Assembly (NCBI RefSeq): GCF_021283305.1
Contig: NZ_JAJSOK010000024.1
Coordinates: 1-64,000, forward strand
Direction of reading: 5' to 3'
Length of the DNA stretch: 64,000 nucleotides
Source: Pseudonocardia kujensis
Lineage (GTDB): Bacteria; Actinomycetota; Actinomycetes; Mycobacteriales; Pseudonocardiaceae
Part shown: piece after piece, positions 22,658 through 31,096 of the stretch
How positions within the stretch are numbered: position 1 is the first letter of the stretch
Layout: the number at the start of each line of letters is the position of its first letter
Program-made: the position numbers and the translations under genes
Notes under the pieces: model-generated
The model's input: the letters and a program-made list of their open reading frames with translations, nothing else
Database searches by the model: none
Told to the model about the DNA's origin: nothing

Positions 22658-24319
22658 ATGACGCTCGCTTCCGACACCACGATCGTCCGCTACCCACCCG
22701 AGGTCGAGGCCCGCTACGTCCGCGAGGGCCTCTGGCAGGCCCCGACGATCGCGGAGCACCTCCACGCGATCGCCCTCGAGCACCCGACGACCGACGCGGT
22801 GGTCTGCGGTACCACCCGTCTGACCTTCGCCGAGCTGGACCGGCTCAGCGACCAGCGCGCCGCGGGCCTCAACGGGCTGGGGCTCGCCCCCGGCGGCGCC
22901 GTGCTGCTGCAGGTGCATAACACCGTCCACACCGTGGTCGCGTGGTACGCGCTGCTGAAGGCCGGGTTGGTGCCGGTCTGCACGCTGCCGCTCCACCGTG
23001 GACACGAGATCGGGGAGATCGCCCGCCAGACCTCGCCCGCCGCCCACCTGGTCGCCGCCGCGGACCCGCGCTTCGACCTGGTCGCCTTCGCGTTCGAGCA
23101 GGCGGCGGGCACCGAGCGGACGGTCCTCGTGTCCGACGGCGCCGCGTCCGACCCCCGTGCGGTCGAGCTCGACCACCTCGGGGACGACATCGACCCCGCA
23201 GCGGCCCGTGCGATCGTGGAGCGTGTGCAGGCGGGGCTGGGCATGCAGTCCCTGGCGGCGTTCCAGCTGTCCGGCGGCACGACCGGGGTGCCCAAGGTGA
23301 TCCCCTGTTTGCAGGCCCCGTACTGGCTCTACGGTGCGAGTCTGGCCCGCGCGATGGGCTGGGGCGCTGGCGACCGGATGGCCTTCATGATGCCGATCGT
23401 GCACAACGCCGGGGTGATCATCGGGCTGCAGGGTCCGCACAGCGTCGGCGCGACGCTCGTGCTTGGCGTGCCCGACGCGCGGGCCGCCGTCGATCTTGTG
23501 GTCCGTAACGAGGCCACTGACCTGCTGCTCGGCCCGTTCGCCTACGACGTCGCCCTCGACGAGGGGCTCGCCGCGGCGGGTTCGCTGCGTCGGGTCCTCT
23601 TCAGCGGCAAGAAGGTCCCACGCACCCATGTCGACGCCCTGGACGCCCACGGTATCTGGGCCGGACAGATCTTCGGGATGAGCGAGGGCCTGTGCCTGAC
23701 CACCCCGCTCGACCACCCGCTCGACGCGCGGTCGGAGAGCGTCGGTGTCCCCATCTGCAGCGCCGACGAGATCCGCCTCTACGAGCCCGGGACCGAGGAC
23801 GAGGTGGCGCCCGGCGAGGTGGGTGAGCTCTGCACCCGCGGCCCCTACACGCTGCGCGGGTACTACGACTCCGCCGAGCACAACCGCCGGGCCTTCACCG
23901 CCGACGGGTTCTACCGCACCGGGGACCTGATGGCCGAGCGGACCATCGCGGGAGTGCGCTGCTACACCGTCGAGGGCCGGATCAAGAACATGATCAGCCG
24001 GGGCGGAGAGAAGATCAACACCGAGGAGGTCGAGCTGCTGCTCGGCTCGCACCCCGCGATCTCCGAGGCGGCGCTGGTCGCGATGCCCGACCCTCGGCTC
24101 GGCGAGCGGGCCTGTGCCTTCGTCGTGACGAGGGAGGGCGCGGAGATCGACCTCGCGGCCGTCCGGGCCCACTTCGAGCGCCTGGAGGTCGCGAAGTACA
24201 AGTGGCCCGAGCACGTCGAGGTGCTGGGGGAGATGCCGCGGGTCAGCCAGGTCGGCAAGATCGACCGGGTCCGCCTCCGCCGGCTCGCCGAGGATCTGGC
24301 CCCGCGGGCGGGCGCGTAG
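22658..24319 (+). CDS. Aryl acid CoA/AMP ligase (salicylate/dihydroxybenzoate type)
   Basis: 553 residues of the ANL superfamily. P-loop FQLSGGTTGVPKVIPC closely follows the EntE/DhbE type (LSGGTTG.PK.IPR). Later motifs are GQIFGMSEGL, FYRTGDLM, GRIKNMISRGGEKINTEEVE and PRVSQVGKIDRVRLR with the C-terminal catalytic Lys. It activates an aromatic acid for the hydroxylase encoded just upstream. Salicylate, anthranilate or a related benzoate is the likely substrate; the exact one cannot be read. Confidence 0.82.
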   Translation: MTLASDTTIVRYPPEVEARYVREGLWQAPTIAEHLHAIALEHPTTDAVVCGTTRLTFAELDRLSDQRAAGLNGLGLAPGGAVLLQVHNTVHTVVAWYALLKAGLVPVCTLPLHRGHEIGEIARQTSPAAHLVAAADPRFDLVAFAFEQAAGTERTVLVSDGAASDPRAVELDHLGDDIDPAAARAIVERVQAGLGMQSLAAFQLSGGTTGVPKVIPCLQAPYWLYGASLARAMGWGAGDRMAFMMPIVHNAGVIIGLQGPHSVGATLVLGVPDARAAVDLVVRNEATDLLLGPFAYDVALDEGLAAAGSLRRVLFSGKKVPRTHVDALDAHGIWAGQIFGMSEGLCLTTPLDHPLDARSESVGVPICSADEIRLYEPGTEDEVAPGEVGELCTRGPYTLRGYYDSAEHNRRAFTADGFYRTGDLMAERTIAGVRCYTVEGRIKNMISRGGEKINTEEVELLLGSHPAISEAALVAMPDPRLGERACAFVVTREGAEIDLAAVRAHFERLEVAKYKWPEHVEVLGEMPRVSQVGKIDRVRLRRLAEDLAPRAGA

Positions 24320-24347
24320 CGGGCGCGGTCGGGTACGGAGGACCGAA

Positions 24348-25352
24348 ATGACGACGACGCCCCTGCCGCTGCGCCGACACACCCGGATGCAGACCACCGC
24401 ACTCGACGAGGCCGAGGAGGTGGCGGGCCGGGTGATGTCGGCGCACCGGCTGCGCGCGACCCGCCCCCGGGAGTTCGGATCCCGCGTGCACGCCGTCGCG
24501 ATCGGCACATCGACGCTGCTCTCCGCACTGTACGAGGGCGAAGCCGAGGTCACGGCTCGGGTTCCGATGGACTACTACACCGCCGTGCTCGCGCTCAGCG
24601 GTGGGATGGACGTCGCAACCGATCTGGGGCGGCACCGCATCGCAGCGGGCGGGGCCTGCGTGATTTCACCGGGGGAGCGCTTGTGCCTGCGGTTCGCCCC
24701 CCGGACGGCGCAGGTCGCGGCGAAGCTGCCGCGCGCCGTCGTCGACCAGGCGTTCTCCCGGGTCGGGACGGAGCCGCCAGACGGTCTGACCTTCGACCTG
24801 CGGGTGCCGGACGACTCGCCGTGGCCCGGGGTGCTCCGGCTGGCGGCCTCCACGGTGGACCGCTTCGACAGCGGCGTGCTACCCGCCGCTGCGGGTGCAG
24901 AGCTGGAACGCATGCTGGTCACCACTCTCCTGCTGGCCCAGCCGCACGACCACGCGGCCGCCATGACCCGGTGCGGTGGAGCACGTGGACACCGGGCGGC
25001 GGGTGCCGTGGCGGAGAGGATCGCGGCAGACCCGGTCGCGCCGCTGCGCCCCGAGGAGCTCGCCGCTGCGGCGGGGGTGTCGCTGCGCACGCTCCAGGAG
25101 GGCTTCCGCTCGCGGTTCGCCACCTCGCTCACTCGCTACCAGCGCGAGCAGCGGCTCGTGCGGGCCCATCGGATGTTGTCCGGCTCCCCGAACGATACGA
25201 CGGTCGCGGACATCGCCCTGGCCTGCGGGTTCGTTCATCTGGGCCGGTTCGCGCAGGACTACCGCGCCCGCTACGGGATCACGCCGTCCGTCACCCTGCA
25301 CGGCGCCCGACGTGCCGAGCGCGACGGGCGGCACCGCACAACGAGGGGATGA
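24348..25352 (+). CDS. AraC-family transcriptional regulator
   Basis: 334 residues. An N-terminal cupin-like sensing domain of AraC-binding type (YYTAVLALSGGMDVA, GRHRIAAGGACVISPGER) precedes the C-terminal double HTH (RPEELAAAAGVSLRTLQEGF, TVADIALACGFVHLGRFAQDYRARYG in succession). Probably activates the surrounding aromatic genes in response to their substrate. It is embedded in the operon and its stop overlaps the start region of the next gene. Confidence 0.88.
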   Translation: MTTTPLPLRRHTRMQTTALDEAEEVAGRVMSAHRLRATRPREFGSRVHAVAIGTSTLLSALYEGEAEVTARVPMDYYTAVLALSGGMDVATDLGRHRIAAGGACVISPGERLCLRFAPRTAQVAAKLPRAVVDQAFSRVGTEPPDGLTFDLRVPDDSPWPGVLRLAASTVDRFDSGVLPAAAGAELERMLVTTLLLAQPHDHAAAMTRCGGARGHRAAGAVAERIAADPVAPLRPEELAAAAGVSLRTLQEGFRSRFATSLTRYQREQRLVRAHRMLSGSPNDTTVADIALACGFVHLGRFAQDYRARYGITPSVTLHGARRAERDGRHRTTRG

Positions 25353-25354
25353 CG

Positions 25355-26221
25355 ATGATGGCAACGACGACGGTGCAGGTGCGAACCACAGCAGGGCCGG
25401 TCACCGGCCGCGGCGCGGGCCCGGCCGCCAGGGACACACCGCTGGTGGTGGCCCTACACGGCGGAGGTCATCACTCAGGCTACTTCGACGTCCCGGGGCA
25501 CTCGCTGCTCGACGTCGGCGCCGCGGCGGGTTTCGAGGTGGTGGCGCTGGACCGGCCCGGGTACGGCGGGAGCCACCCTCCGGCCGGCGAGCTCACCTTC
25601 GCCCGTTCCGCGGAGGTCGTCGACGAGGCGATCGGAGCACTGTGGCGGGAGCGCGGCGGTGCCCGGCCGGGCGTCGTCGTGGTCTCGCACTCGATCGGCT
25701 CGGCGATCGCGGTCCACCTGGCGGCCCGCCGGCCGCAGTGGCCACTGCTCGGGCTCTCTCTGCACGGCGTCGGTGACCGGTCGCCTGCCCACGTGATCGA
25801 CGCATGGCGCGCCGTCCCGCCGGGGGCGGGGCCGGTGGAGCTCCCGGCTCCGCAGCGACGGGCGCTGCTGTACGGGCCGGCGGGCACGGTGGATGACGAC
25901 GCCGTCGACGCGGCCCGGACCAGTGTCGCTCCACTGCCACTCGCCGAGATGCTGGAGATCGTGGACGGATGGCCGGCGGAGCACGGGAAGGTCGCGGCCG
26001 AGGTAGTCGTCCCCGTCCACTACACACTCGCCGAGTACGACGGGTTGTGGGTCGTCGACGAGGACCGGCTGGCGGCCTTCGCCCAGGCTTTCAGCTCGGC
26101 GCCCTGGGTGACCGCTCGGATCCAGCGCGGAGCGGGCCACAATCTCGACCATCACCGGCTCTCGCGTGCGTTTCACCTCGGGCAGCTCGCCTTCGCCGCG
26201 GAATGCGCCGCCCGCCGCTGA
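25355..26221 (+). CDS. Alpha/beta hydrolase
   Basis: 288 residues. VALHGGGHHSGYF is the oxyanion segment, SHSIGSAIAVHLA the nucleophile elbow, and QRGAGHNLDHHRLSR the catalytic His region. ATG 25355 has GAGGGG six bases upstream; ATG 25349 would overlap the AraC stop. Likely a C-C or ester hydrolase acting on a pathway intermediate. Confidence 0.75.
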   Translation: MMATTTVQVRTTAGPVTGRGAGPAARDTPLVVALHGGGHHSGYFDVPGHSLLDVGAAAGFEVVALDRPGYGGSHPPAGELTFARSAEVVDEAIGALWRERGGARPGVVVVSHSIGSAIAVHLAARRPQWPLLGLSLHGVGDRSPAHVIDAWRAVPPGAGPVELPAPQRRALLYGPAGTVDDDAVDAARTSVAPLPLAEMLEIVDGWPAEHGKVAAEVVVPVHYTLAEYDGLWVVDEDRLAAFAQAFSSAPWVTARIQRGAGHNLDHHRLSRAFHLGQLAFAAECAARR

Positions 26222-26336
26222 GCGCCGAACCGCCGACCGGTCGCGTCGTGCGGACACCGCCGCGTCGACCGGATAGACCGACCGGATCTCCCGGACCACG
26301 CTGAGCGCACCCGTCAGTGCAGACGAAGGAGCCGTC

Positions 26337-27521
26337 TTGTCCACTACACCCGCCGCCTTCGACCACCTCGACGGCACCCTGCCCGCCACCGAGGTTCGTC
26401 GCGCCCACGCCGAGATGCGCGAGCGCTGCCCGGTGGTGCACAGCGACCGCCACGGCGGTTTCGACTACCTGACCCGGTACGAGAACGTCCGGAGCGCCCT
26501 GAACGACCCGGTGGCGTTCTCCTCCGCCGACGGTGTGAAGATCCCCGCCAACCCCCTGCTCCCGCCGGTCCCGGCCCTGGAGTTCGACGAGCCCGAGCAC
26601 GCCGAGTGGCGGCGGGTCCTCGACGGACCGCTCACCCCGCGTGCCGTGCGGGCGTTCGAGCCGGTGATCGCCGAGGTCGTCGACCTGCTGATCGACGCCT
26701 TCGCCGGGTCGGGGAAGGCGGACCTCGTCGACCAGCTCGCCGAGCCCCTGCCCGCGATCGTGATCGGGCGGATGATCGGGCTCGAGCAGCCGGAGGCCGT
26801 GCGGGCCCGCGGCATCGCCGCCGCGCTGTACGCGGCGATGGGCACCGCCGAGTTCCCCGCTCGGTACGCCGAGTTCCACGACACCACCCAGCGGTGGTTG
26901 GCCGACCGTCGCGAGCATCCGCGTGACGACATGCTGACGCAGATGGCGAAGGGCGTCGTCGAGGGCAGGACGATCGACGAGGCCGGCGCGACCGGGCTGT
27001 TGCTGGCCTACATCGTCGGTGGCCACCACTCCACCGGGTCGGCACTCGGCGGGTTGATCCGGCACGTCCTCACCCTGCCGGGGTTGCGTGACGAATTGAT
27101 CGCCGACCGAAAGGGACTGCCGCGGGTCATCGAGGAGAGCCTGCGGCTGACCACACCGCTGCAGCTGTTCGCCCGCACGGTCCGGTGCCCGGTGCAGGTC
27201 GGCGACCACGAGCTCGCGGAGGGCGGCCGAGTGCTGCTCGACCTGGCGGCGGCGAACCGCGACCCGCGCGAGTTCAGCGATCCCGAGACCTTCGACCGGG
27301 CCCGCACCCGCAACCGGCACGTCACCTTCGGGTCGGGCTCGCACGTGTGCCAGGGCCAGCACCTCGCCCGGGCCGAGTTGCGGATCGCGCTGGGCAGGCT
27401 GCTCGACCGGATCCCGGACCTGCGGCTCGACGGGGATCCCGTCGAGAGCGGCCTGGTCGGCGGGTCGCTGATGACGCACTACGCCCTGCCCGTCGCCTTC
27501 ACCCCGGAGGATTCCCCATGA
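26337..27521 (+). CDS. Cytochrome P450
   Basis: 394 residues. I-helix AYIVGGHHSTGS, ExxR in PRVIEESLRL, heme loop FGSGSHVCQGQHLAR with the Cys ligand. The I-helix has HH-S-T in place of the usual AGxE/DT, close to other bacterial class I P450s. TTG 26337 is used because GAAGGAG lies about eight bases upstream. Directly followed, with overlapping stop/start, by a PDR-type reductase that should be its redox partner. O-demethylation or hydroxylation of the aromatic substrate is a reasonable guess. Confidence 0.9.
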   Translation: MSTTPAAFDHLDGTLPATEVRRAHAEMRERCPVVHSDRHGGFDYLTRYENVRSALNDPVAFSSADGVKIPANPLLPPVPALEFDEPEHAEWRRVLDGPLTPRAVRAFEPVIAEVVDLLIDAFAGSGKADLVDQLAEPLPAIVIGRMIGLEQPEAVRARGIAAALYAAMGTAEFPARYAEFHDTTQRWLADRREHPRDDMLTQMAKGVVEGRTIDEAGATGLLLAYIVGGHHSTGSALGGLIRHVLTLPGLRDELIADRKGLPRVIEESLRLTTPLQLFARTVRCPVQVGDHELAEGGRVLLDLAAANRDPREFSDPETFDRARTRNRHVTFGSGSHVCQGQHLARAELRIALGRLLDRIPDLRLDGDPVESGLVGGSLMTHYALPVAFTPEDSP

Positions 27522-28474
27522 CGGACGAGATCGACGTCGTCGTCGAAGCACGCACCCGCCTCGCTGAGGACGTGCTCGAGTTCGTCCTGCGCCCGGTGGC
27601 GGGTGGCGCGCTTCCCGCCTGGGAGCCGGGGGCGCACATCGACGTCGCGGTCGGTGACGTGGACACCGATCGGCTGGTCCGCCAGTATTCGCTGTGCGGC
27701 GACCCGGCGGACCGCACCGCCTACCGGATCGCCGTGCTGCGCCAGCCTGCGGGACGTGGCGGGTCCACGTGGCTGCACGACCGCGTCGTGGTGGGCGACA
27801 AGCTCACCGTGTGTGGCCCGCGCAACCACTTCCCACTCGAGGAGGCACCTGGCTACCTGTTCCTCGCGGGCGGCATCGGTATCACCCCGCTGCTGGTCAT
27901 GGCCCGCCGGGTCGCGGCGGGCAGCGCGGAGTGGTCGATCCACTACGGCGGGCGCAGCCGCGCGGCGATGGCCTATGGCGAGGTGCTGGCCGAGGTCGCG
28001 GGTGGGCGGCTGACCCTCGTCCCGCAGGACGAGTCGGGGCTGATCGATCTCACTGCAGCGCTGGACGCGGTGCCCCCCGACACCCTGGTCTACTGTTGCG
28101 GGCCCGAATCGCTGCTCGCCGCCGCCGAGGCGGCGTGCGCCGCCCGTGGGCTCCGGCTGCGGACGGAGCGCTTCGCGCCCAAGGACGTGGATCCGACCGC
28201 CGTGGACCGTGCGTTCACGGTGACGATCGCCTCGACGGGCTCCGAGTACCTCGTGCCCGCCGACCGGACGATCGTCGACGTCCTGCTCGCGGCAGGCGTC
28301 GACATCCTCACCTCGTGTGAGGAGGGCACCTGCGGAACCTGTGAGACCGCCGTGGTGGCCGGGTTCCCCGATCACCGCGACTCCGCGCTGACGGACGAGG
28401 AAAAGGCCGCGGGGGACCGGCTCCTGCCGTGCGTCTCGCGGTGCCTCGGCTCCCGGCTCGTGCTCGACCTCTGA
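27518..28474 (+). CDS. PDR-type FMN/2Fe-2S reductase, P450 partner
   Basis: 318 residues in phthalate dioxygenase reductase order. A flavin-binding barrel (RQYSLCGDP) precedes the NAD domain (YLFLAGGIGITPLLVM, YCCGPESLLAAAE), and the C-terminal plant-type [2Fe-2S] has CEEGTCGTCE plus a final Cys in LPCVSRC. It passes electrons from NADH through FMN and 2Fe-2S to the P450 encoded immediately upstream (ATGA overlap). Confidence 0.9.
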   Translation: MTDEIDVVVEARTRLAEDVLEFVLRPVAGGALPAWEPGAHIDVAVGDVDTDRLVRQYSLCGDPADRTAYRIAVLRQPAGRGGSTWLHDRVVVGDKLTVCGPRNHFPLEEAPGYLFLAGGIGITPLLVMARRVAAGSAEWSIHYGGRSRAAMAYGEVLAEVAGGRLTLVPQDESGLIDLTAALDAVPPDTLVYCCGPESLLAAAEAACAARGLRLRTERFAPKDVDPTAVDRAFTVTIASTGSEYLVPADRTIVDVLLAAGVDILTSCEEGTCGTCETAVVAGFPDHRDSALTDEEKAAGDRLLPCVSRCLGSRLVLDL

Positions 28475-28495
28475 CACCACCCCGAAAGGACAACG

Positions 28496-29830
28496 ATGTC
28501 TGGCGCCACACCCACGACGGGGACCGGTCGTCCCTGGCGCGTCGCGATCGCGGGCCTGATCGGCACCACCATCGAGTGGTACGACTTCTTCATCTACGCG
28601 CTCGCGGCGACGCTGGTGTTCGCCCCGCAGTTCTTCCCGAGCACGTCCAGCCTGGCGAGCACGCTGGCCGCGCTGTCGACCTTCGCCATCGGCTTCGTCG
28701 CCCGGCCCATCGGCGGCGCGCTGATCGGCCATTTCGGGGACCGAGTCGGCCGCAAGAAGATGCTGGTCCTGTCCCTGCTCGTGATGGGCATCGGGACGGC
28801 GCTGATCGGCGTGCTCCCGACCTACGAGACCATCGGCGTCGCCGCCCCGATCCTCCTCGTGGTGGTGCGGCTCGCGCAGGGGCTCGCGGTCGGTGGCGAA
28901 TGGGGCGGTGCCACGCTGCTGGCCCTCGAACACGCCAAGACGCCGGCACAACGCACGCTGTTCAGCTCCCTGCCCCAGGTCGGCCTGCCGCTGGGCGTGG
29001 TCCTCTCCAGCATGGTGTTCCTCTTCGTGCGGCTGTCCATCGGGGACGAGGGCTTCATGGCCTGGGGCTGGCGCCTCCCGTTCTTCGCCAGCGCTGTGCT
29101 CGTCGTCGTCGGCCTGGTGATCCGCCTGAAGATCGACGAGAGCCCCGAGTTCGAGCGGCTGCGGGCGCGGAACACGGTCCGACGCGCCCCGATCGCGGAC
29201 GTGTTCCGTGCCCCGCGGATCTGGGTCCCCGCGTCCGGGGTCACCATCGCGGCCTCGGTGCTGGGCAACCTCCTCCTCGCCTTCGTGCTCGGGTACGCCG
29301 CGCAGGCGAAGCTGCACAGCGCCTCGACGATGCTGACGGTCACGATGGTCGCCGCGCTGCTCTGGAGCGTGGCCCTCCCGCTCGCGGCGATGCTGGCGGG
29401 GCGCTACGGCCGCAGGCCGGTCCTCGTGGCCGGGATCGTGGCGATGGGGCTGTGGGCGTTCCCCTACTTCGCCTTGGTGGAGTCGGGTTCGACGATCGGC
29501 CTCCTCGTCGGGTCGATCGTCGCCGCGCTGACGATCGCCTTGATGACGGGGCCGTACGGCGCCTACCTCACCGAGGCCTTTCCGGCCGAGGTGCGATACA
29601 GCGGTGCCTCCGTCGCCTACGGGATCAGTGGGGTTCTGGGCGGTGCGTGTGCGCCCATCGTCGCGACGCTGCTGGCCAGTTCGACCGGGGGTCTCACCGC
29701 GGTGGCGGGGTACGTGGCGGTCGCCGCCCTCGTCAGCCTGATCGCCACGCTGGCGCTGCGCAGCCCCTACCGCCCGGACGATGTCACCGGATCAACGGCC
29801 TCGCCTGCCGAGCCCGCGGCCAACGCGTAG
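28496..29830 (+). CDS. MHS-family major facilitator (aromatic/organic acid:H+ symporter)
   Basis: 444 residues, 12 predicted helices. TTIEWYDFFIYALAATLVF at the N-terminus, GHFGDRVGRKKML loop 2-3 and GLAVGGEWGGATLL are signatures of the metabolite:H+ symporter group (shikimate, proline/betaine, aromatic acids). Imports the substrate of this operon. GAAAGGA precedes ATG 28496. Followed by a strong terminator. Confidence 0.88.
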   Translation: MSGATPTTGTGRPWRVAIAGLIGTTIEWYDFFIYALAATLVFAPQFFPSTSSLASTLAALSTFAIGFVARPIGGALIGHFGDRVGRKKMLVLSLLVMGIGTALIGVLPTYETIGVAAPILLVVVRLAQGLAVGGEWGGATLLALEHAKTPAQRTLFSSLPQVGLPLGVVLSSMVFLFVRLSIGDEGFMAWGWRLPFFASAVLVVVGLVIRLKIDESPEFERLRARNTVRRAPIADVFRAPRIWVPASGVTIAASVLGNLLLAFVLGYAAQAKLHSASTMLTVTMVAALLWSVALPLAAMLAGRYGRRPVLVAGIVAMGLWAFPYFALVESGSTIGLLVGSIVAALTIALMTGPYGAYLTEAFPAEVRYSGASVAYGISGVLGGACAPIVATLLASSTGGLTAVAGYVAVAALVSLIATLALRSPYRPDDVTGSTASPAEPAANA

Positions 29831-29841
29831 CGGACTTCCGA

Positions 29842-29872
29842 CACGCCCGAGCGGACGATCCGCTCGGGCGTG
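29842..29872 (+). terminator. Terminator of the catabolic operon
   Basis: CACGCCCGAGCGG (29842-29854) pairs perfectly with CCGCTCGGGCGTG (29860-29872) across a 5-base loop, 12 bases after the MHS gene. A T-run is not present. Confidence 0.8.
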
Positions 29873-29906
29873 CACTCGTGCGTCGGCTGTCCGCGGGATC
29901 GGCGCA

Positions 29907-30900
29907 CTAGACGAGTAAGTCCTAACGGCGAGCCTGCCCAGAACATGGCAGGAGGGTGTTGAAGATCCGTTTGTGACGACAGACCTCAACACCCTCCTGA
30001 CCGGACTCTACGTCAAGATCGATGACTGGCTCGGACAGCGCACCCGCACGGGCAGACCACCGAAGTTGACCGACGCCGAGTTGCTCACCCTGGCCGTGGC
30101 GCAGGTGCTGCTCGGTGTCCGGTCCGAGGCCCGTTGGCTGCGGTTCGTGCCCCGCGCATTGCCTGCCGCTTTCCCGTACCTGCCCGGCCAATCGGGCTAC
30201 AACAAGCGCCTGCGCGCCGCGTTACCGCTGATCAAACACCTAATCCGGGTCCTGGCTCGTGACACCGACCTGTGGCCCGACCCGGTGTGGGTCGTGGATT
30301 CCACTCCGGTCGAGTGCGCCCGACCCCGCCCCACAGCCCAGCGGTCGAACCTGGCCGGCTGGGCCGGCTACAGCTACTGCGCCAGCCACTCCCGCTGGTT
30401 CTGGGGGCTGCGCCTGCACCTGATCGCCACCCCGGCCGGGCTCCCCATCACCTGGGCCTTGGCCGACCCGAAGATCGACGAGCGCCAAGTGCTGATCGCC
30501 GCGCTCGATCACGACCACTCACTGACCGCTGACCGGCCCGGCCTGACCATCATCGCCGACAAGGGCTACGTGTCCCGCGAGCTCGACACCTACCTCGCCG
30601 ACCGTGGTGTCACGCTGCTGCGCCCGTCCTACCGCAACCGCACCCCACAACCTGGTGAGCACCTGCTCAAACCCGTCCGCCAGCTCGTCGAGTCGATCTT
30701 CGACACCCTCAAAGGACAGCTCGACCTCGAACTTCACGACGGCCGCAGCATCGACGGGGTCGGCGCCCGGATCGGGCAACGCCTCCTCGCGATGACCGCC
30801 GTCATCTGGCACAACCGCGCCACCGGCCAGCCCATCACCCGATCCCTGACCGCCTACGACCACTCGTTTCGTCCTGGAAACCACCTAGATGAGTAAGTCC
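29907..30900. mobile_element. IS982-family insertion sequence
   Basis: A single transposase gene is flanked by a 16-base near-identical direct repeat, CTAGAYGAGTAAGTCC (29907-29922 and 30885-30900). The right copy overlaps the transposase stop. The repeat may be target duplication plus terminal bases; clear terminal inverted repeats could not be defined by eye. It sits between the catabolic operon terminator and the third attachment core. Confidence 0.7.
29973..30896 (+). CDS. IS982-family transposase
   Basis: 307 residues, apparently intact. DDE residues: Asp in WVVDSTPVECAR, Asp in IIADKGYVSREL, Glu in VRQLVESIFDTLKG. The N-terminus TTDLNTLLTGLYVKIDDWL and the GRPPKLTDAELLTLAVAQ block are typical of actinobacterial IS982 members. 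GTG 29973. Confidence 0.88.
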   Translation: MTTDLNTLLTGLYVKIDDWLGQRTRTGRPPKLTDAELLTLAVAQVLLGVRSEARWLRFVPRALPAAFPYLPGQSGYNKRLRAALPLIKHLIRVLARDTDLWPDPVWVVDSTPVECARPRPTAQRSNLAGWAGYSYCASHSRWFWGLRLHLIATPAGLPITWALADPKIDERQVLIAALDHDHSLTADRPGLTIIADKGYVSRELDTYLADRGVTLLRPSYRNRTPQPGEHLLKPVRQLVESIFDTLKGQLDLELHDGRSIDGVGARIGQRLLAMTAVIWHNRATGQPITRSLTAYDHSFRPGNHLDE

Positions 30901-31037
30901 GAAGTCGGTCAGACTCAGACGGCGTGGCCTCCTTCGTGGCCTCCAATTGGTTCCGGCGATGCCAGTGCTGCCTCGTTGCGAGCCGCTGAGCTGCGGCGAT
31001 ACGGGACATGCCTGTCGCGACCGCGTGGACGGCAATT

Positions 31038-31082
31038 CTCGTAATGCGTAGGTCTGGGGTTCGACTCCCCAAGGCGGCTCCA
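31038..31082 (+). repeat. Third copy of the tRNA-Thr attachment core
   Basis: 45 bases identical to tRNA positions 4801-4845. The base before it differs from both other copies. It marks the right end of the catabolic island and the left end of the segment carrying the second integrase 15 bases away. No tRNA 5' half precedes it. Confidence 0.92.
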
Positions 31083-31096
31083 CGTAAGTCCGCAGG

